Notes under the pieces: model-generated
The model's database searches: none
Told to the model about the DNA's origin: nothing
Seen by the model: only the letters and a program-made list of their open reading frames with translations
Shown here: positions 27,324-37,559 of the stretch, in pieces
Layout: every line of letters starts with the position of its first letter
Position numbering within the stretch: the stretch's first letter is position 1
Assembly (NCBI RefSeq): GCF_001043175.1
Contig: NZ_CP011494.1
Span: forward strand, 3,224,001-3,288,000
Direction: 5' to 3'
Source of the DNA: Marinobacter psychrophilus
Lineage (GTDB): Bacteria; Pseudomonadota; Gammaproteobacteria; Pseudomonadales; Oleiphilaceae
Length of the DNA: 64,000 nt
Program-made: the position numbers and the translations under genes

Positions 27324-29246
27324 ATGAGCATTCTGCAACAGTACAAAAACCGTTATGAAAGGACTCAAGAAGAAGAATTTTCTCTAGAGGAATACTTGGA
27401 GATCTGCAAAAACGACCCCGGAGCTTACGCTAGTGCTTCCGAGCGCCTATTGCTGGCTATTGGTGAACCCGAACTGATAGACACCTCACGCGATACCCGA
27501 TTGTCACGTATCTTTTCCAACAAGGTCATCAAACGCTACCCGGAATTTTCCGAGTTTTACGGTATGGAAGAAGCGGTGGAAAACATCGTGTCTTTCTTCC
27601 GCCATGCTGCTCAAGGGCTAGAGGAAAAGAAACAAATTTTATATCTGCTGGGTCCGGTAGGTGGCGGTAAATCGTCACTGGCGGAAAAGCTCAAATCCCT
27701 GGTGCAAAAGGTACCATTTTACGCCATCAAGGGCTCCCCGGTTAATGAGTCGCCGTTGGGATTGTTTGATCCCGCCGAAGACACCGAAATTCTGCACGAA
27801 GAATACGGCATCCCGCCGCGCTATATAAAAAGCATCATGTCGCCTTGGGCGGTGAAGCGCCTGCATGAATTTGGCGGCGACGTCAGTCAGTTTCGAGTGG
27901 TGAAACGCTATCCGTCCATTCTGGACCAGATAGGCGTATCCAAAACCGAACCTGGCGACGACAACAACCAGGATATCTCTGCCCTGGTGGGCAAAGTGAA
28001 TATCCGCATGTTGGAAGACTATTCTCAGGATGACCCAGACGCATACAGCTTTAGTGGTGGTTTGTGCAAAGCCAATCAAGGCTTGCTTGAATTTGTAGAA
28101 ATGTTCAAAGCGCCGATAAAAGTGCTGCACCCCCTGCTGACCGCCACCCAAGAAGGCAACTATAACACCACCGAAGGCATGGGTTCCGTGCCCTTTGATG
28201 GCGTTATCCTGGCTCACTCTAACGAATCCGAGTGGCAAACCTTTCGTAACAACAAACACAACGAGGCCTTTCTCGACCGTGTGTACATTGTGAAGGTGCC
28301 CTACTGCGTGCGGGTAACTGAAGAGGTTGATATCTATCGCAAGCTACTGGAGCACAGTTCTCTGGCGGGTGCGCCCTGCGCACCGGACACCCTGGACATG
28401 CTGGCCCAGTTCTCTGTGCTTTCACGGGTAAAAGACCCGGACAATTCCAGTATTTTCTCGAAAATGCGGGTCTATGACGGTCAGAACATCAAAGACACCG
28501 ACCCCAAGGCCAAATCGATTCAGGAATACCGCGATGCGGCCGGTGTAAATGAAGGCATGGATGGCCTGTCCACCCGTTTCGCCTTCAAGATCCTGTCGAA
28601 AGTGTTCAACTTCGACACCAACGAAGTTGCCGCCAACCCGGTGCATCTGCTGTACGTGATTGAAAAACAGATTGAGCAAGAGCAGTTCCAGCCCGAAATT
28701 CAGGAGCGCTACCTACGCTACATCAAAGAATTCCTGGCACCCCACTACGTGCAGTTTATTGGTAAAGAAATTCAGACTGCGTATCTGGAAAGCTACAGCG
28801 AATACGGCCAGAACCTGTTCGACCGCTACGTCACCTACGCCGACCTGTGGATTCAAGATCAAGAATTCCGCGACCCGGACACTGGGGAAATTCTGGACAG
28901 AGTCTCTATTAACGAAGAATTGGAAAAAATCGAGAAGCCGGCGGGCATCAGCAACCCCAAAGATTTCCGCAACGAAGTCGTCAACTTTGTGCTGCGCGCC
29001 CGTGCCAATAACCAGGGCGACAACCCTTCCTGGCTGAGCTATGAAAAACTGCGCAGTGTGATCGAGAAGAAGATGTTTTCGAACACCGAAGACTTGCTGC
29101 CGGTGATTTCATTCAATCCCAAAGCCAGCAACGAAGACCAGAAAAAGCACAAGCAGTTCGTCGACCGGATGATAGACCGCGGTTACACCGAAAAACAGGT
29201 GCGGTTGCTTGCTGAGTGGTACCTGCGGGTTCGCAAATCCCATTAA
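27324..29246 (+). CDS. prkA: PrkA serine protein kinase
   Basis: AAA+-related serine kinase (YeaG in E. coli), 640 aa, acting in stationary-phase and nitrogen-starvation responses. GPVGGGKSSLAEKL is the P-loop, about residue 110. ILAHSNESEW and RVYIVKVPYC are typical of the AAA domain, and the C-terminal third is the kinase-like PrkA domain. ATG at 27324 has a GAGGGG element; the frame open from 27273 is leader. It is the first gene of prkA-yeaH-spoVR, 46 bases before yeaH. This trio is widely conserved and thought to work together. Confidence 0.95.
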   Translation: MSILQQYKNRYERTQEEEFSLEEYLEICKNDPGAYASASERLLLAIGEPELIDTSRDTRLSRIFSNKVIKRYPEFSEFYGMEEAVENIVSFFRHAAQGLEEKKQILYLLGPVGGGKSSLAEKLKSLVQKVPFYAIKGSPVNESPLGLFDPAEDTEILHEEYGIPPRYIKSIMSPWAVKRLHEFGGDVSQFRVVKRYPSILDQIGVSKTEPGDDNNQDISALVGKVNIRMLEDYSQDDPDAYSFSGGLCKANQGLLEFVEMFKAPIKVLHPLLTATQEGNYNTTEGMGSVPFDGVILAHSNESEWQTFRNNKHNEAFLDRVYIVKVPYCVRVTEEVDIYRKLLEHSSLAGAPCAPDTLDMLAQFSVLSRVKDPDNSSIFSKMRVYDGQNIKDTDPKAKSIQEYRDAAGVNEGMDGLSTRFAFKILSKVFNFDTNEVAANPVHLLYVIEKQIEQEQFQPEIQERYLRYIKEFLAPHYVQFIGKEIQTAYLESYSEYGQNLFDRYVTYADLWIQDQEFRDPDTGEILDRVSINEELEKIEKPAGISNPKDFRNEVVNFVLRARANNQGDNPSWLSYEKLRSVIEKKMFSNTEDLLPVISFNPKASNEDQKKHKQFVDRMIDRGYTEKQVRLLAEWYLRVRKSH

Positions 29247-29292
29247 CCGGTAATGGGCGCACTGTATAGCGCACTGCATAGAGGGAAGCGTT

Positions 29293-30588
29293 ATGGGAAG
29301 CACCCACATTATTGACCGACGTCTGAACGGTAAAAACAAAAGCGCAGTGAATCGGGAACGGTTCCTGCGCCGTTATCGCCATCACATAAAGAAGGCCGTG
29401 GCTGAAGCGGTGAAAAAGCGCTCCATTACCAATGTGGAACACGGGGAAAGCGTGACTATTCCCAACCGCGACATTCAAGAACCGATTTTTCACCACGGCC
29501 AGGGCGGGCGCCAGGAAGTGGTGCATCCCGGCAATCAGGAGTTTCTGGCAGGCGACACCCTTCCCAAACCGCCCGACGGTGGCGGACAAGGGCAAGGGAG
29601 TGGCCAGGCCAGCCAAGATGGAGAGGGAGTGGACGATTTCGCCTTTCAGATTACTCAGGAAGAATTCCTGAACTTTTTGTTTGACGATTTGGCGCTGCCC
29701 AATCTGGTGCGCAAACGCCTGAAAGACACCGAGTCGTTCAAATACGTGCGTTCAGGTTTCAGTACACAGGGGGTGCCCGCCAAGCTGGATGTTATTCGTT
29801 CTCTACGCGGGGCCCACGCTCGCCGCCTAGGCTTAGGTGGAGCCCGCCGACATAAAATCCGCGAACTGGAAGAGCAGCTTGCAGCACTGAAAATCGCGCC
29901 GGATGATCTCGACGCTGCGTTTAGCCACGCCGACCAGATTCAGGTTCTGGAAGAAGAAATCGCACGGCTAAAAACCAACGTGAAGCGCATTCCGTTTATT
30001 GACGAAATCGACTTGCGCTTCCGCCAGCACCTGAAGCAACCGCAACCAGCCACCAGCGCAGTGATGTTCTGTCTGATGGACGTGTCAGGCTCTATGACGC
30101 AAACCCACAAAGACATCGCTAAACGCTTCTTTATTTTGCTGTACCTGTTCTTGCAAAAGAACTACAAAAAAATAGACGTGGTGTTCATTCGCCACCACAC
30201 CAGTGCGAAAGAGGTGGACGAAGAAGAGTTTTTCTACTCGCGTGAAACTGGCGGAACCATTGTGTCCAGCGCTCTGAAGCTGATGCAGAAAATCATCGAC
30301 AGCCGCTATTCACCGGCCGAGTGGAACATCTACGCCGCCCAGGCATCCGACGGCGACAACTGGAATGACGACTCCCCGGTGTGCAGCAAACTGTTAACAG
30401 ACCAGCTGCTTCCGCTGGTGCAATATTACGCCTACATAGAGATTACGCCCCAGAACCACCAGATGCTGTGGTACGAATACGAGAAGATTCTGGCGCGTTT
30501 TCCGCACGCATTCGCGATGCAGCAAATTGCCGATGCCAGCGACATTTACCCGGTCTTCCGCCGGCTGTTCGAGAGGAAAGCCGCATGA
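29293..30588 (+). CDS. yeaH: YeaH/DUF444 family protein with VWA-like domain
   Basis: A 431-aa cytosolic protein. The N-terminus is basic ([20 protein letters not shown]), followed by a glycine-rich linker, a coiled-coil-prone stretch near residues 190-230, and a von Willebrand A-like domain with the metal motif MDVSGSM at about residue 262. The YeaH family is always near prkA and probably is a substrate or adaptor of that kinase. GAGGG precedes the ATG. Its stop overlaps the spoVR start (ATGA). Confidence 0.93.
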   Translation: MGSTHIIDRRLNGKNKSAVNRERFLRRYRHHIKKAVAEAVKKRSITNVEHGESVTIPNRDIQEPIFHHGQGGRQEVVHPGNQEFLAGDTLPKPPDGGGQGQGSGQASQDGEGVDDFAFQITQEEFLNFLFDDLALPNLVRKRLKDTESFKYVRSGFSTQGVPAKLDVIRSLRGAHARRLGLGGARRHKIRELEEQLAALKIAPDDLDAAFSHADQIQVLEEEIARLKTNVKRIPFIDEIDLRFRQHLKQPQPATSAVMFCLMDVSGSMTQTHKDIAKRFFILLYLFLQKNYKKIDVVFIRHHTSAKEVDEEEFFYSRETGGTIVSSALKLMQKIIDSRYSPAEWNIYAAQASDGDNWNDDSPVCSKLLTDQLLPLVQYYAYIEITPQNHQMLWYEYEKILARFPHAFAMQQIADASDIYPVFRRLFERKAA

Positions 30589-32156
30589 GTGAACACAATG
30601 ATCGCGCACTGCGCGTTGATAATCCGCCCGAGCCGCCTAAGGCGGTAAAAGCGCGGGAGCCGATTTCGACCGGGTCAGAATGGACCTTTGACCTGATCCA
30701 GCGCTACGACGAAGAAATCGCAAAGTGTGCCGCTGAATTCGGTCTGGACACCTACCCCAATCAGGTAGAGGTGATCAGCGCCGAACAGATGATGGACGCA
30801 TACAGTTCTGTGGGCATGCCGGTAGGCTACAACCACTGGTCATTCGGCAAGCAGTTCCTCAACACATCGAAAGGTTACCAGCGCGGGCAAATGGGGCTGG
30901 CTTATGAAATCGTTATCAACTCAGACCCGTGTATCGCTTACTTGATGGAAGAGAACACCTTGCCCATGCAAGCGCTGGTGATTGCCCACGCCTGCTACGG
31001 CCACAATTCTTTCTTCAAAGGCAACTACCTGTTTCGCACCTGGACCGACGCCAGCGCGATTATTGATTACCTAGTCTTTGCCCGCCATTACATCGCTGAA
31101 TGTGAGGAGCGCCACGGTGTAGACGCGGTGGAGGAAGTGTTGGACTCCTGCCACGCGCTGATGAACTACGGGGTAGATCGCTACAAGCGGCCATCGCCTA
31201 TCTCCGCTGGCGAGGAGAAGCTACGCCAGACCGAACGCGAAGAATATCAGCAACGCCGTATCAACGATTTGTGGCGCACCATTCCTTTGCCCACCGATTA
31301 CAGCGACTCCGAAAGTAAGAAAAAACGTTTCCCGGAGGAGGCCCAGGAAAACATTCTGTATTTCATTGAAAAAAACGCGCCTTTACTGGAAACCTGGCAG
31401 CGGGAAATTATTCGCATCGTGCGCAAACTGGGGCAGTATTTTTATCCACAGCGGCAAACTCAGGTAATGAACGAAGGCTGGGCAACTTTCTGGCACTACA
31501 CTCTGATTCATGCTCTTTACGACAAAGGGCTAGTAACCGACGGGTTTATGCTGGAACTGCTGGCTAGCCATACCGCGGTGGTTTACCAACCACCGTTCAA
31601 CAGCCGTTATTATTCCGGCATAAATCCTTACACCCTGGGATTTGCGATCTTCACCGACTTACGCCGACTTTGTGAGCAGCCGACAGACGAAGATCGCGAA
31701 TGGTTCCCAGACATTGCCGGCTCCGATTGGCGGCAAACCCTTCATTTCGCCATGAAAAACTTCAAAGACGAAAGTTTCATCCAGCAGTTTCTGTCGCCCA
31801 AAGTGATGCGCGATTTAAAATTGTTTGCCATTGAAAACGACGATGAAGAAGACGCCTACCTGGTGACTGCCATTCACGATGAAACCGGGTACCGCACACT
31901 GCGTGAAAAGTTGGCGCGGCAATACAACCTGAGCAGTCGCGAGCCGGATATTCAGGTGTGGAATGTCGACTTGCGTGGCGACCGCTCGCTAACCCTGCGC
32001 CACAGTGTGAATGAACGTCGGCCGTTAGCGGACGATAGCGAAGAAGTGCTGCGCCACATACACCGGCTGTGGGGCTTTGACGTGCACCTGCAAAGCGTTA
32101 GTGATGGCAAGGTAGTGACGAAATATCAGTGCCCTTCACCAACGCCAAAGACTTAA
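30585..32156 (+). CDS. SpoVR family protein
   Basis: A 523-aa protein of the SpoVR/YcgB family, known from Bacillus spore cortex formation and present in many non-spore-formers with unknown role. Typical segments are [41 protein letters not shown], and [11 protein letters not shown]. The H-x-x-x-H and HNS pattern suggests a metal site, as an inference. ATG at 30585 overlaps the yeaH stop by four bases and has GAGAGGAAAG before it. The frame open from 30381 lies inside yeaH and is not used. Confidence 0.93.
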   Translation: MSEHNDRALRVDNPPEPPKAVKAREPISTGSEWTFDLIQRYDEEIAKCAAEFGLDTYPNQVEVISAEQMMDAYSSVGMPVGYNHWSFGKQFLNTSKGYQRGQMGLAYEIVINSDPCIAYLMEENTLPMQALVIAHACYGHNSFFKGNYLFRTWTDASAIIDYLVFARHYIAECEERHGVDAVEEVLDSCHALMNYGVDRYKRPSPISAGEEKLRQTEREEYQQRRINDLWRTIPLPTDYSDSESKKKRFPEEAQENILYFIEKNAPLLETWQREIIRIVRKLGQYFYPQRQTQVMNEGWATFWHYTLIHALYDKGLVTDGFMLELLASHTAVVYQPPFNSRYYSGINPYTLGFAIFTDLRRLCEQPTDEDREWFPDIAGSDWRQTLHFAMKNFKDESFIQQFLSPKVMRDLKLFAIENDDEEDAYLVTAIHDETGYRTLREKLARQYNLSSREPDIQVWNVDLRGDRSLTLRHSVNERRPLADDSEEVLRHIHRLWGFDVHLQSVSDGKVVTKYQCPSPTPKT

Positions 32157-32499
32157 TGGCGGCGCGGCCGGGCTTGGATTCGTCTAGCCGGCCGCTCTGA
32201 CTTAAAGCTTGCTCGCGGAATTCCGGTAACAGGTGTGTCCAACGCGTGGCTCAGATTACCGACAGCGGTTCGTTACACCGATGCCTGCGTAAACGAAGGC
32301 GTGCCCCAAATTGAAGCTGGATGACCGCAGCTACGCGAAATACCACGGCAATCTGAGCTTCGGGTCTGGTGACAGTCTTACCATTTCTGCAGAATTTTCT
32401 TGTGTCAGCATTCGTTTATCGTGACAGTACCCCATATACTGTAAAAATAGGGCACTCTGCCCTTTTTCATGTTCCAGATACAGTAGGGGTGCGCACGGA
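32157..32499 (+). other. intergenic leader of the wax ester synthase gene
   Basis: There is no gene here. A GC-rich hairpin (GCGGCCGG paired with CCGGCCGC) lies about 20 bases after spoVR and could end that operon, though it lacks a T run. AGGGC-ACTCT-GCCCT at 32449-32463 is followed by TTTT, 37 bases before the wax ester synthase ATG. It may be a terminator for readthrough or a leader attenuator. The word GTGACAGT occurs twice upstream, near 32361 and 32420. Confidence 0.45.
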
Positions 32500-33969
32500 A
32501 TGAAACGCCTGGCAACATTGGATGCGTCTTGGCTAGCGGTCGAGTCTGACGATACACCCATGCACGTGGGCAACTTGCAGATTTTCAGCCTGCCCGACAA
32601 CGCCCCTTCTACATTTACTGGCGACTTGGTCGAAAGTATGAAGCAAGCCGGTAATGTTGAGTTCCCCTGGGGCTGCAAGCTGGTATGGCCAAGTTTTTTG
32701 GGCCGCATTCTGGCGCCCGCCTGGAAGCACGACAAACATATTGATCTGGATTATCACGTGCGCCACTCGGCCCTGCCAAAGCCCGGCGGTGAACGCGAGC
32801 TGGGGGTACTGGTATCGCGCCTGCACTCCAACCCGCTGGACCTGTCGCGGCCGCTGTGGGAATGCCACATGATCGAAGGGCTGGAACACAACCGTTTTGC
32901 CCTGTACACGAAAATGCATCACTGCATGATTGACGGCATCAGTGGTGTACGCCTGTTGCAAAGGGTGCTGAGCAAATCCCCCGACGAGCGCGACATGCTG
33001 CCACCCTGGTCAGTTCGCCCGGAAAGCCGGCGCGGCAAGAAGACCGACAGCGAAGCCAGCGTGCCGGGTGCTATATCCCAAGCTATGGAAGCTCTCAAAC
33101 TGCAGTTGGGCTTAGCACCACGGCTGTGGCAGGCCAGCAATCGCCTGATTCGCTCGGTGCGCCATCCGGAAGACGGCCTGACCGCGCCCTTCACCGGCCC
33201 GGTTTCCAAAATCAATCATCGGGTTACCGGCCAGCGCCGCTTCGCCACCCAGCAATATCAGTTAGAAGATATGAAAGCCATGGCTCGCGCTTCGGGCAGC
33301 TCGATGAACGACATTGTGCTGTATTTGTGCGGCACTGCGTTGCGGCGTTTTCTGCTCGAACAGGACGATTTGCCTGACATATCATTAACAGCAGGCATAC
33401 CGGTCAACATTCGCCCGGCGGATGATGAAGGCACCGGAACCCAGATCAGCTTTATGATTGCCGCCCTGGCCACCAACGAACCTGATCCGCTCACGCGGCT
33501 GAAACACATCAAAGAATCGTCGAGCAAAGCCAAAGAGCACTTGCAAAAATTACCCAAGAAGGCGTTGACCCAATACACCATGATGCTGATGTCGCCTTAC
33601 ATACTGCAGCTGATGTCTGGCTTGGGTGGGCGCATGCGACCGGTATTTAACGTAACCATCTCCAACGTTCCGGGGCCTACCGACGATCTTTATTACGAGG
33701 GCGCAAAACTCGAAGCCATGTATCCAGTGTCGCTGATCACCCACGGCGGAGCACTGAACATTACGTGCCTGAGCTATGCCGGATCATTGAACTTTGGTTT
33801 CACTGGTTGCCGCGACACCTTACCCAGCATGCAGAAGCTGGCCGTGTACACCGGGGAAGCATTGGAAGAACTCAGAATCTTGCTGTTACCGCCAAAGAAA
33901 AAACCCAGCCCACGCAAACCTAGAACGGCCGCGAAAAAGAAGCCCGCGGTGAAAAGCGACGCTAGCTGA
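32500..33969 (+). CDS. wax ester synthase / acyl-CoA:diacylglycerol acyltransferase
   Basis: Joins a fatty alcohol, or diacylglycerol, to acyl-CoA to make storage wax esters or triacylglycerol; 489 aa. The active-site HHxxxDG is seen as MHHCMIDGISG. Other conserved parts are LDASWLAVE, PLWECHMIEGL, GIPVNIRPADDEGTGTQISF, NVTISNVPGP and SLNFGFTGCRDTLP. The sequence strongly resembles Ws2-type enzymes I know from Marinobacter. A Lys/Pro/Ala-rich tail (about the last 25 residues) follows the domain and may bind membrane or DNA. It stands as a single gene and converges on nsrR with an eight-base overlap. Confidence 0.95.
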   Translation: MKRLATLDASWLAVESDDTPMHVGNLQIFSLPDNAPSTFTGDLVESMKQAGNVEFPWGCKLVWPSFLGRILAPAWKHDKHIDLDYHVRHSALPKPGGERELGVLVSRLHSNPLDLSRPLWECHMIEGLEHNRFALYTKMHHCMIDGISGVRLLQRVLSKSPDERDMLPPWSVRPESRRGKKTDSEASVPGAISQAMEALKLQLGLAPRLWQASNRLIRSVRHPEDGLTAPFTGPVSKINHRVTGQRRFATQQYQLEDMKAMARASGSSMNDIVLYLCGTALRRFLLEQDDLPDISLTAGIPVNIRPADDEGTGTQISFMIAALATNEPDPLTRLKHIKESSSKAKEHLQKLPKKALTQYTMMLMSPYILQLMSGLGGRMRPVFNVTISNVPGPTDDLYYEGAKLEAMYPVSLITHGGALNITCLSYAGSLNFGFTGCRDTLPSMQKLAVYTGEALEELRILLLPPKKKPSPRKPRTAAKKKPAVKSDAS

Positions 33970-34399
33970 TTTGCAGCAGCCGCAGCAACTGCAATTGCTC
34001 TGGCTGGCGCGCCACATCAGCGAGGGTGTAAGCATCCAAGGTCGCTAAAAAAGCGTTCAAAGCTTCTTTTAATATCGATTGCAAACCGCAAACCGGGGTA
34101 ATACAACACTGATTGTTCTCGGAAAAGCACTCAACCAGGTTGAAATCCGGCTCGGTATCGCGAACTAGCGCACCAATATTGATGGAGCTGGGCTGACGCC
34201 GCAGCCGCATGCCGCCGTTTTTGCCTCTCACTGTTTCTATGTAGCCCTTAAGGTTGAGCTGATGCACCACCTTCATCAGGTGGTTTTTGGAAATATCATA
34301 GGCATCGGCTACGTCCTGAATGGTAACCAGACGGTCACCAGAAACAGCCAGGTAAACCAGTACTCGTAGCGAATAATCGGTGTAACGGGTGATGTGCAT
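33962..34399 (-). CDS. nsrR: NsrR-like Rrf2-family repressor
   Basis: A 145-aa iron-sulfur regulator. The N-terminal winged helix has YTDYSLRVLVYLA and a recognition helix ISKNHLMKVVHQL. The cluster loop holds three cysteines in ECFSENNQCCITPVCGL, arranged as in nitric-oxide-sensing NsrR rather than IscR. A repressor released by NO fits a denitrifier that produces NO from nitrite. ATG at 34399 has GGAG seven bases upstream; the TTG two codons earlier is less likely. It is followed by nothing on its strand, and its 3' end overlaps the wax ester synthase gene. Confidence 0.88.
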   Translation of the reverse strand: MHITRYTDYSLRVLVYLAVSGDRLVTIQDVADAYDISKNHLMKVVHQLNLKGYIETVRGKNGGMRLRRQPSSINIGALVRDTEPDFNLVECFSENNQCCITPVCGLQSILKEALNAFLATLDAYTLADVARQPEQLQLLRLLQIS

Positions 34400-34428
34400 A
34401 AACAACTCCAGCTAGCGTGCATCTGACA

Positions 34429-34797
34429 CTAATAAGTCGGACGGGTCAGCAAATAGCATGCAACGGCCACCAGCGTAATCCCCACTATCACTAACACCAG
34501 CGGCGTCGCGCCGCCCCAAAACAAAAAACCCCAGCTTAGCGTCATCATCGAGCAGGCCATCACTTTAGCGCTGGCCGGTATGGCTTGACGGGCGCGCCAC
34601 TGCAAAATAATGGGCCCAAATTTAGGGTGATTGTCTAACCAAAACGCAAAAGCCGGTGACCCCTTGCTGGCAAAAAAAGCAGCCAACAAGACAAAAGGGG
34701 TGGTCGGTAACACCGGAAGAACCACGCCAACAAACGCAAAAGCCATTGAAATATACGCAAGTATACGGTATCCAGTTTTTCGATAGCGACTACTCAT
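34429..34797 (-). CDS. YbaN/DUF454 family membrane protein
   Basis: A small inner-membrane protein, about 122 aa from ATG 34797, with the DUF454 marks GVVLPVLPTTPFVLLAAFF near the N-terminus and two more membrane segments near the end (WGFLFWGG and VLVIVGITLVAVACYL). Its function is unknown. The frame stays open upstream to 34923, adding a basic stretch that is not part of the family. It lies 29 bases upstream of nsrR on the same strand, so the two may be cotranscribed. Confidence 0.8.
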   Translation of the reverse strand: MSSRYRKTGYRILAYISMAFAFVGVVLPVLPTTPFVLLAAFFASKGSPAFAFWLDNHPKFGPIILQWRARQAIPASAKVMACSMMTLSWGFLFWGGATPLVLVIVGITLVAVACYLLTRPTY

Positions 34798-35124
34798 AGT
34801 ACTGATCTCACAACGATTAAACCATGACTTAAGTATAGCGTTGATCCGTGAACCGGTCTGCCGAGACGGCTCAGACAATTGCGCTATTGGCCCGAAAAAG
34901 CTTTTTTTCCTCTTGTTACTCACAGCTACTTTAAAACATTTATTTTACAGATTTCTTTAAGGTGGGCCTAATTTTTTTCTGCCCTGCCACTGATCTAACG
35001 GGTGTGCACTCCAAAGTCAGGCAAATCTACCCCGCTGTGGGTATCGGATTTTACGCACCGGTCTGCGATAATCTGTGCTATACCTTTTAGATGACTTAAA
35101 CTGGCTGCCACGGGAAATGTGCCA
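34798..35124. other. divergent intergenic region upstream of moaA
   Basis: About 320 bases between the DUF454 gene and moaA. I see no RNA gene, repeat or clear FNR-type box. Up to 34923 the DUF454 frame stays open, so a longer N-terminus cannot be fully excluded. Confidence 0.4.
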
Positions 35125-36117
35125 ATGTCCAACAATAAACTGACGGATCGCTTCGGCCGCACCATTAATTATGTACGTTTATCAGTGACCGACCGTTGCG
35201 ACTTGCGCTGCGTTTATTGCATGGCGGAAGACATGACCTTCCTGCCCCGCCAACAAGTGCTCACCCTGGAAGAAATCGCAAGGTTGGCCCGTAATTTTGT
35301 GCAACTGGGTACAGAAAAAATACGCCTAACCGGCGGTGAACCACTGGTCCGCAGAGGCATTATTGATTTGGTAACAGAAATAGGCAGTTATGGCCTGCGT
35401 GATTTCACCATGACCACCAACGGCACCCAGCTGCCCGCTATGGCAGAAACGCTGCGCAAAGCAGGGCTTCATCGTTTGAACATCAGTCTGGATTCGTTAG
35501 ACGCCGAAAAATTTCGAAGCATTACTCGCACCGGCAAACTATCTCAGGTTCTTGACGGCATAGACGCCGCCTGCGAGGCCGGTTTCCGTGGTATTAAACT
35601 AAACACGGTGGTGATGAAAGGCCGTAACGATCAGGATGTGCCCGAACTGGTTGAATACGCCCGCCGCAAGCAGGTAGACATCACCTTTATTGAAGAAATG
35701 CCCCTGGGCGAGATTTCAGAACACGATCGCGGCGAAGCGCTTTGCACCAGCGACGAAGTACGCGAGATCATTACCCGCCATCACGACCTGATTCCTGCCA
35801 CCGCAGACTCCGGTGGCCCTGCGCGCTATTACCGCATGGCAGATAGCCCGACTCAAGTCGGCTTTATTTCACCCCATTCCCACAACTTCTGCTCCACGTG
35901 CAACCGGGTGCGAGTCACTGTGGAAGGCCGCCTTCTGCTGTGTTTGGGCAACGAACACTCCGTGGACCTGAGACGAGTACTGCGCGCCAGCCCCGATTCT
36001 GACCAACACCTACAAGAAGCCATCATCCAGGCGATGGATCTGAAACCGGAAAAACACCACTTTTCCGTCGACGGTGAGGTGCAGTTGCTGCGTTTTATGA
36101 ACATGACCGGCGGCTAA
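35125..36117 (+). CDS. moaA: GTP 3',8-cyclase (molybdenum cofactor synthesis)
   Basis: Radical SAM enzyme that starts molybdopterin synthesis from GTP with MoaC; 330 aa. The N-terminal cluster motif is CDLRCVYCM (CxxxCxxC). The C-terminal second cluster is [10 protein letters not shown] with a further cysteine in [17 protein letters not shown] is the SAM-binding stretch. The last glycines (MTGG) are the conserved GG tail. ATG at 35125 follows GGGAA; GTG two codons earlier is the alternative. Molybdopterin is needed by NarG in this window. A terminator follows. Confidence 0.95.
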   Translation: MSNNKLTDRFGRTINYVRLSVTDRCDLRCVYCMAEDMTFLPRQQVLTLEEIARLARNFVQLGTEKIRLTGGEPLVRRGIIDLVTEIGSYGLRDFTMTTNGTQLPAMAETLRKAGLHRLNISLDSLDAEKFRSITRTGKLSQVLDGIDAACEAGFRGIKLNTVVMKGRNDQDVPELVEYARRKQVDITFIEEMPLGEISEHDRGEALCTSDEVREIITRHHDLIPATADSGGPARYYRMADSPTQVGFISPHSHNFCSTCNRVRVTVEGRLLLCLGNEHSVDLRRVLRASPDSDQHLQEAIIQAMDLKPEKHHFSVDGEVQLLRFMNMTGG

Positions 36118-36189
36118 GGCGGCCCGAGCCGCACGTCAAACACGCTTCAGTCACGCTGCCTGTAAATCAAAGCACCGTCGGAACCGAGG

Positions 36190-36213
36190 AACCCTGCAGT
36201 CGCGGGGTTTTTT
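36190..36213 (+). terminator. terminator after moaA
   Basis: AACCCTGC-AGTC-GCGGGGTT forms an 8-bp stem with one G-U pair and a four-base loop, followed by TTTT. Confidence 0.75.
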
Positions 36214-36315
36214 ATGGCCTGGCGCCCGCCAACGTCGCTTATTTTTCACACAAATATTTGCAAGGCAGCCATGCTATTTTGATGTGATCTTCAATAAAAC
36301 CAATCATAAAACGCC

Positions 36316-36381
36316 ATGAAACACTATCAAACCGATGTTGCCGTAATCGGTGCCGGCTTGACCAATACTCCTGGCAAGTAA
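36316..36381 (+). pseudogene. N-terminal stub of a FAD pyridine-nucleotide oxidoreductase
   Basis: Twenty-one codons, MKHYQTDVAVIGAGLTNTPG, then a stop. The first 14 residues match the FAD-binding start of dihydrolipoamide dehydrogenase-type flavoproteins (VAVIGAG), but the sequence then departs and ends. It is the remnant of a gene lost by deletion; the stop overlaps the ATG of the next fragment. Confidence 0.6.
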
Positions 36382-36765
36382 TGAACTACCGAATTGCCGT
36401 GCGTGAACTGAAAGCATGCAAACCAGAGCTGCGCAAAGCATTGCAGGAAAAATATGAGGGCAGCGGCCACTGCCACCAATGCCTTTGCTCACATCGACTG
36501 CTTACTGGCTACCGGCACCCGTTTCGCAGAAATACCCACCGGCAGCGACGGTATAAAACCACCGAAAAACCTGATTCACCTGGACATAAACCCGCGAGCA
36601 TTCAGTGCTAACTACCCTGCCAGCATAACCCTGGAAGGCGACGCCAAAAGCCTTGTTCCGGCGTTGCTCTCAGCCGTAAAGGCCCAAAAATCAGGAGCGG
36701 CAGACAGCACTGAATTGGCGAAACAAATTGCCGCAGACGAAGCCGCTTTACCCAAGGCGTGGTAA
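36381..36765 (+). pseudogene. fragment of a thiamine-diphosphate enzyme (acetolactate synthase-like)
   Basis: A broken frame. Codons from 36454 encode FAHIDCLLATGTRFAEIP followed by LIHLDINPRAFSANYP and an alanine-rich tail, matching the central domain of acetolactate synthase-like ThDP enzymes. The catalytic N- and C-terminal domains are missing. An earlier segment from 36381 (RELKACKPELRKALQEKYEG) is in another frame and may belong to the same lost gene. With the flavoprotein stub beside it, this looks like a collapsed metabolic operon. Confidence 0.65.
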
Positions 36766-36890
36766 AAACCAATCTAGCCAGAATGGCAACTCGTGACAAA
36801 GTACGAATTGTGGGAAGAGCGCTGTGGAGAAGAGTGCGGTCGCGAGCCGGCCAGCGCACCAACGTCGATGGCCGCTCGGTTGCGATGCGA

Positions 36891-37493
36891 TCAGCGCTCC
36901 ATCGAACCCTGATTCATGGAGCCTTGCTCCACAGAGCCATGATCCATAGCTGCCGGGCTGGCAGCATTCAGGTCAGACATTGTGATGTCAGCGAACGCTT
37001 TTACCTGGCCACCAAATTGAGCGGCAAAGCCTTCGGCAGCCTTGCTGTTTGCGAATGACGCCAACGTCGGGCCCATGGCGCCCATCCGTTCGGAGCCAAT
37101 CACGTAAAATGCCTCGCGGGCATCAATGAGCGCCGTATCCAGCGGGCTGTCCCATTCCGACTGCGCCATATCGTGAACGTATAAGGTGTGATCGCGTTTG
37201 ATATTTTCCGGCTGTAACACCCACGAAAACATATCCCTGGTTGAACAGAACTTATGTACCTGCTGTCGTTTCTCCGTAATAACTTCGCCCTTCGGGCCGG
37301 GGAAGCCGGTGATGGCCATGCCGCAAACGTGGCACTCTTCACCATCTTCGATGTGCACGGCTGCCGGCTTTTCCGTCGCAGCACTTTTCTGAGGATCGGA
37401 ACAGCCTGCCAACGCCAGCAGGCTTATCAACAAAAGGCTCAGTCCCAGAATCGACTTCCTGGTACACCAACGATTTCTGCTATCAATGCTCAT
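36891..37493 (-). CDS. nosL: NosL copper-binding lipoprotein
   Basis: Outer-membrane lipoprotein that delivers Cu(I) for assembly of the CuZ centre of N2O reductase; 200 aa. The signal peptide ends in the lipobox LALAGC. The copper motif CHVCGMAITG is present, as is the FCSTRDMFSW segment of the family. An unusual tail rich in Met, His and Gln (AAMDHGSVEQGSMNQGSMER) could bind extra copper. ATG at 37493 has GGAG; codons further upstream are leader. It is the last gene of nosRZDFYL. Confidence 0.93.
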   Translation of the reverse strand: MSIDSRNRWCTRKSILGLSLLLISLLALAGCSDPQKSAATEKPAAVHIEDGEECHVCGMAITGFPGPKGEVITEKRQQVHKFCSTRDMFSWVLQPENIKRDHTLYVHDMAQSEWDSPLDTALIDAREAFYVIGSERMGAMGPTLASFANSKAAEGFAAQFGGQVKAFADITMSDLNAASPAAMDHGSVEQGSMNQGSMER

Positions 37494-37559
37494 TAACGAC
37501 CACTCCGTTATAGAAAAAAGCTCGGGCCACACCGAGCGCTCCGGCAAATACGCTCGCGG

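Noticed and set aside
30381..30584. Long N-terminus for the SpoVR protein
   Set aside because: It lies entirely inside yeaH in another frame; the ATGA overlap start at 30585 has a ribosome-binding site and the family N-terminus.
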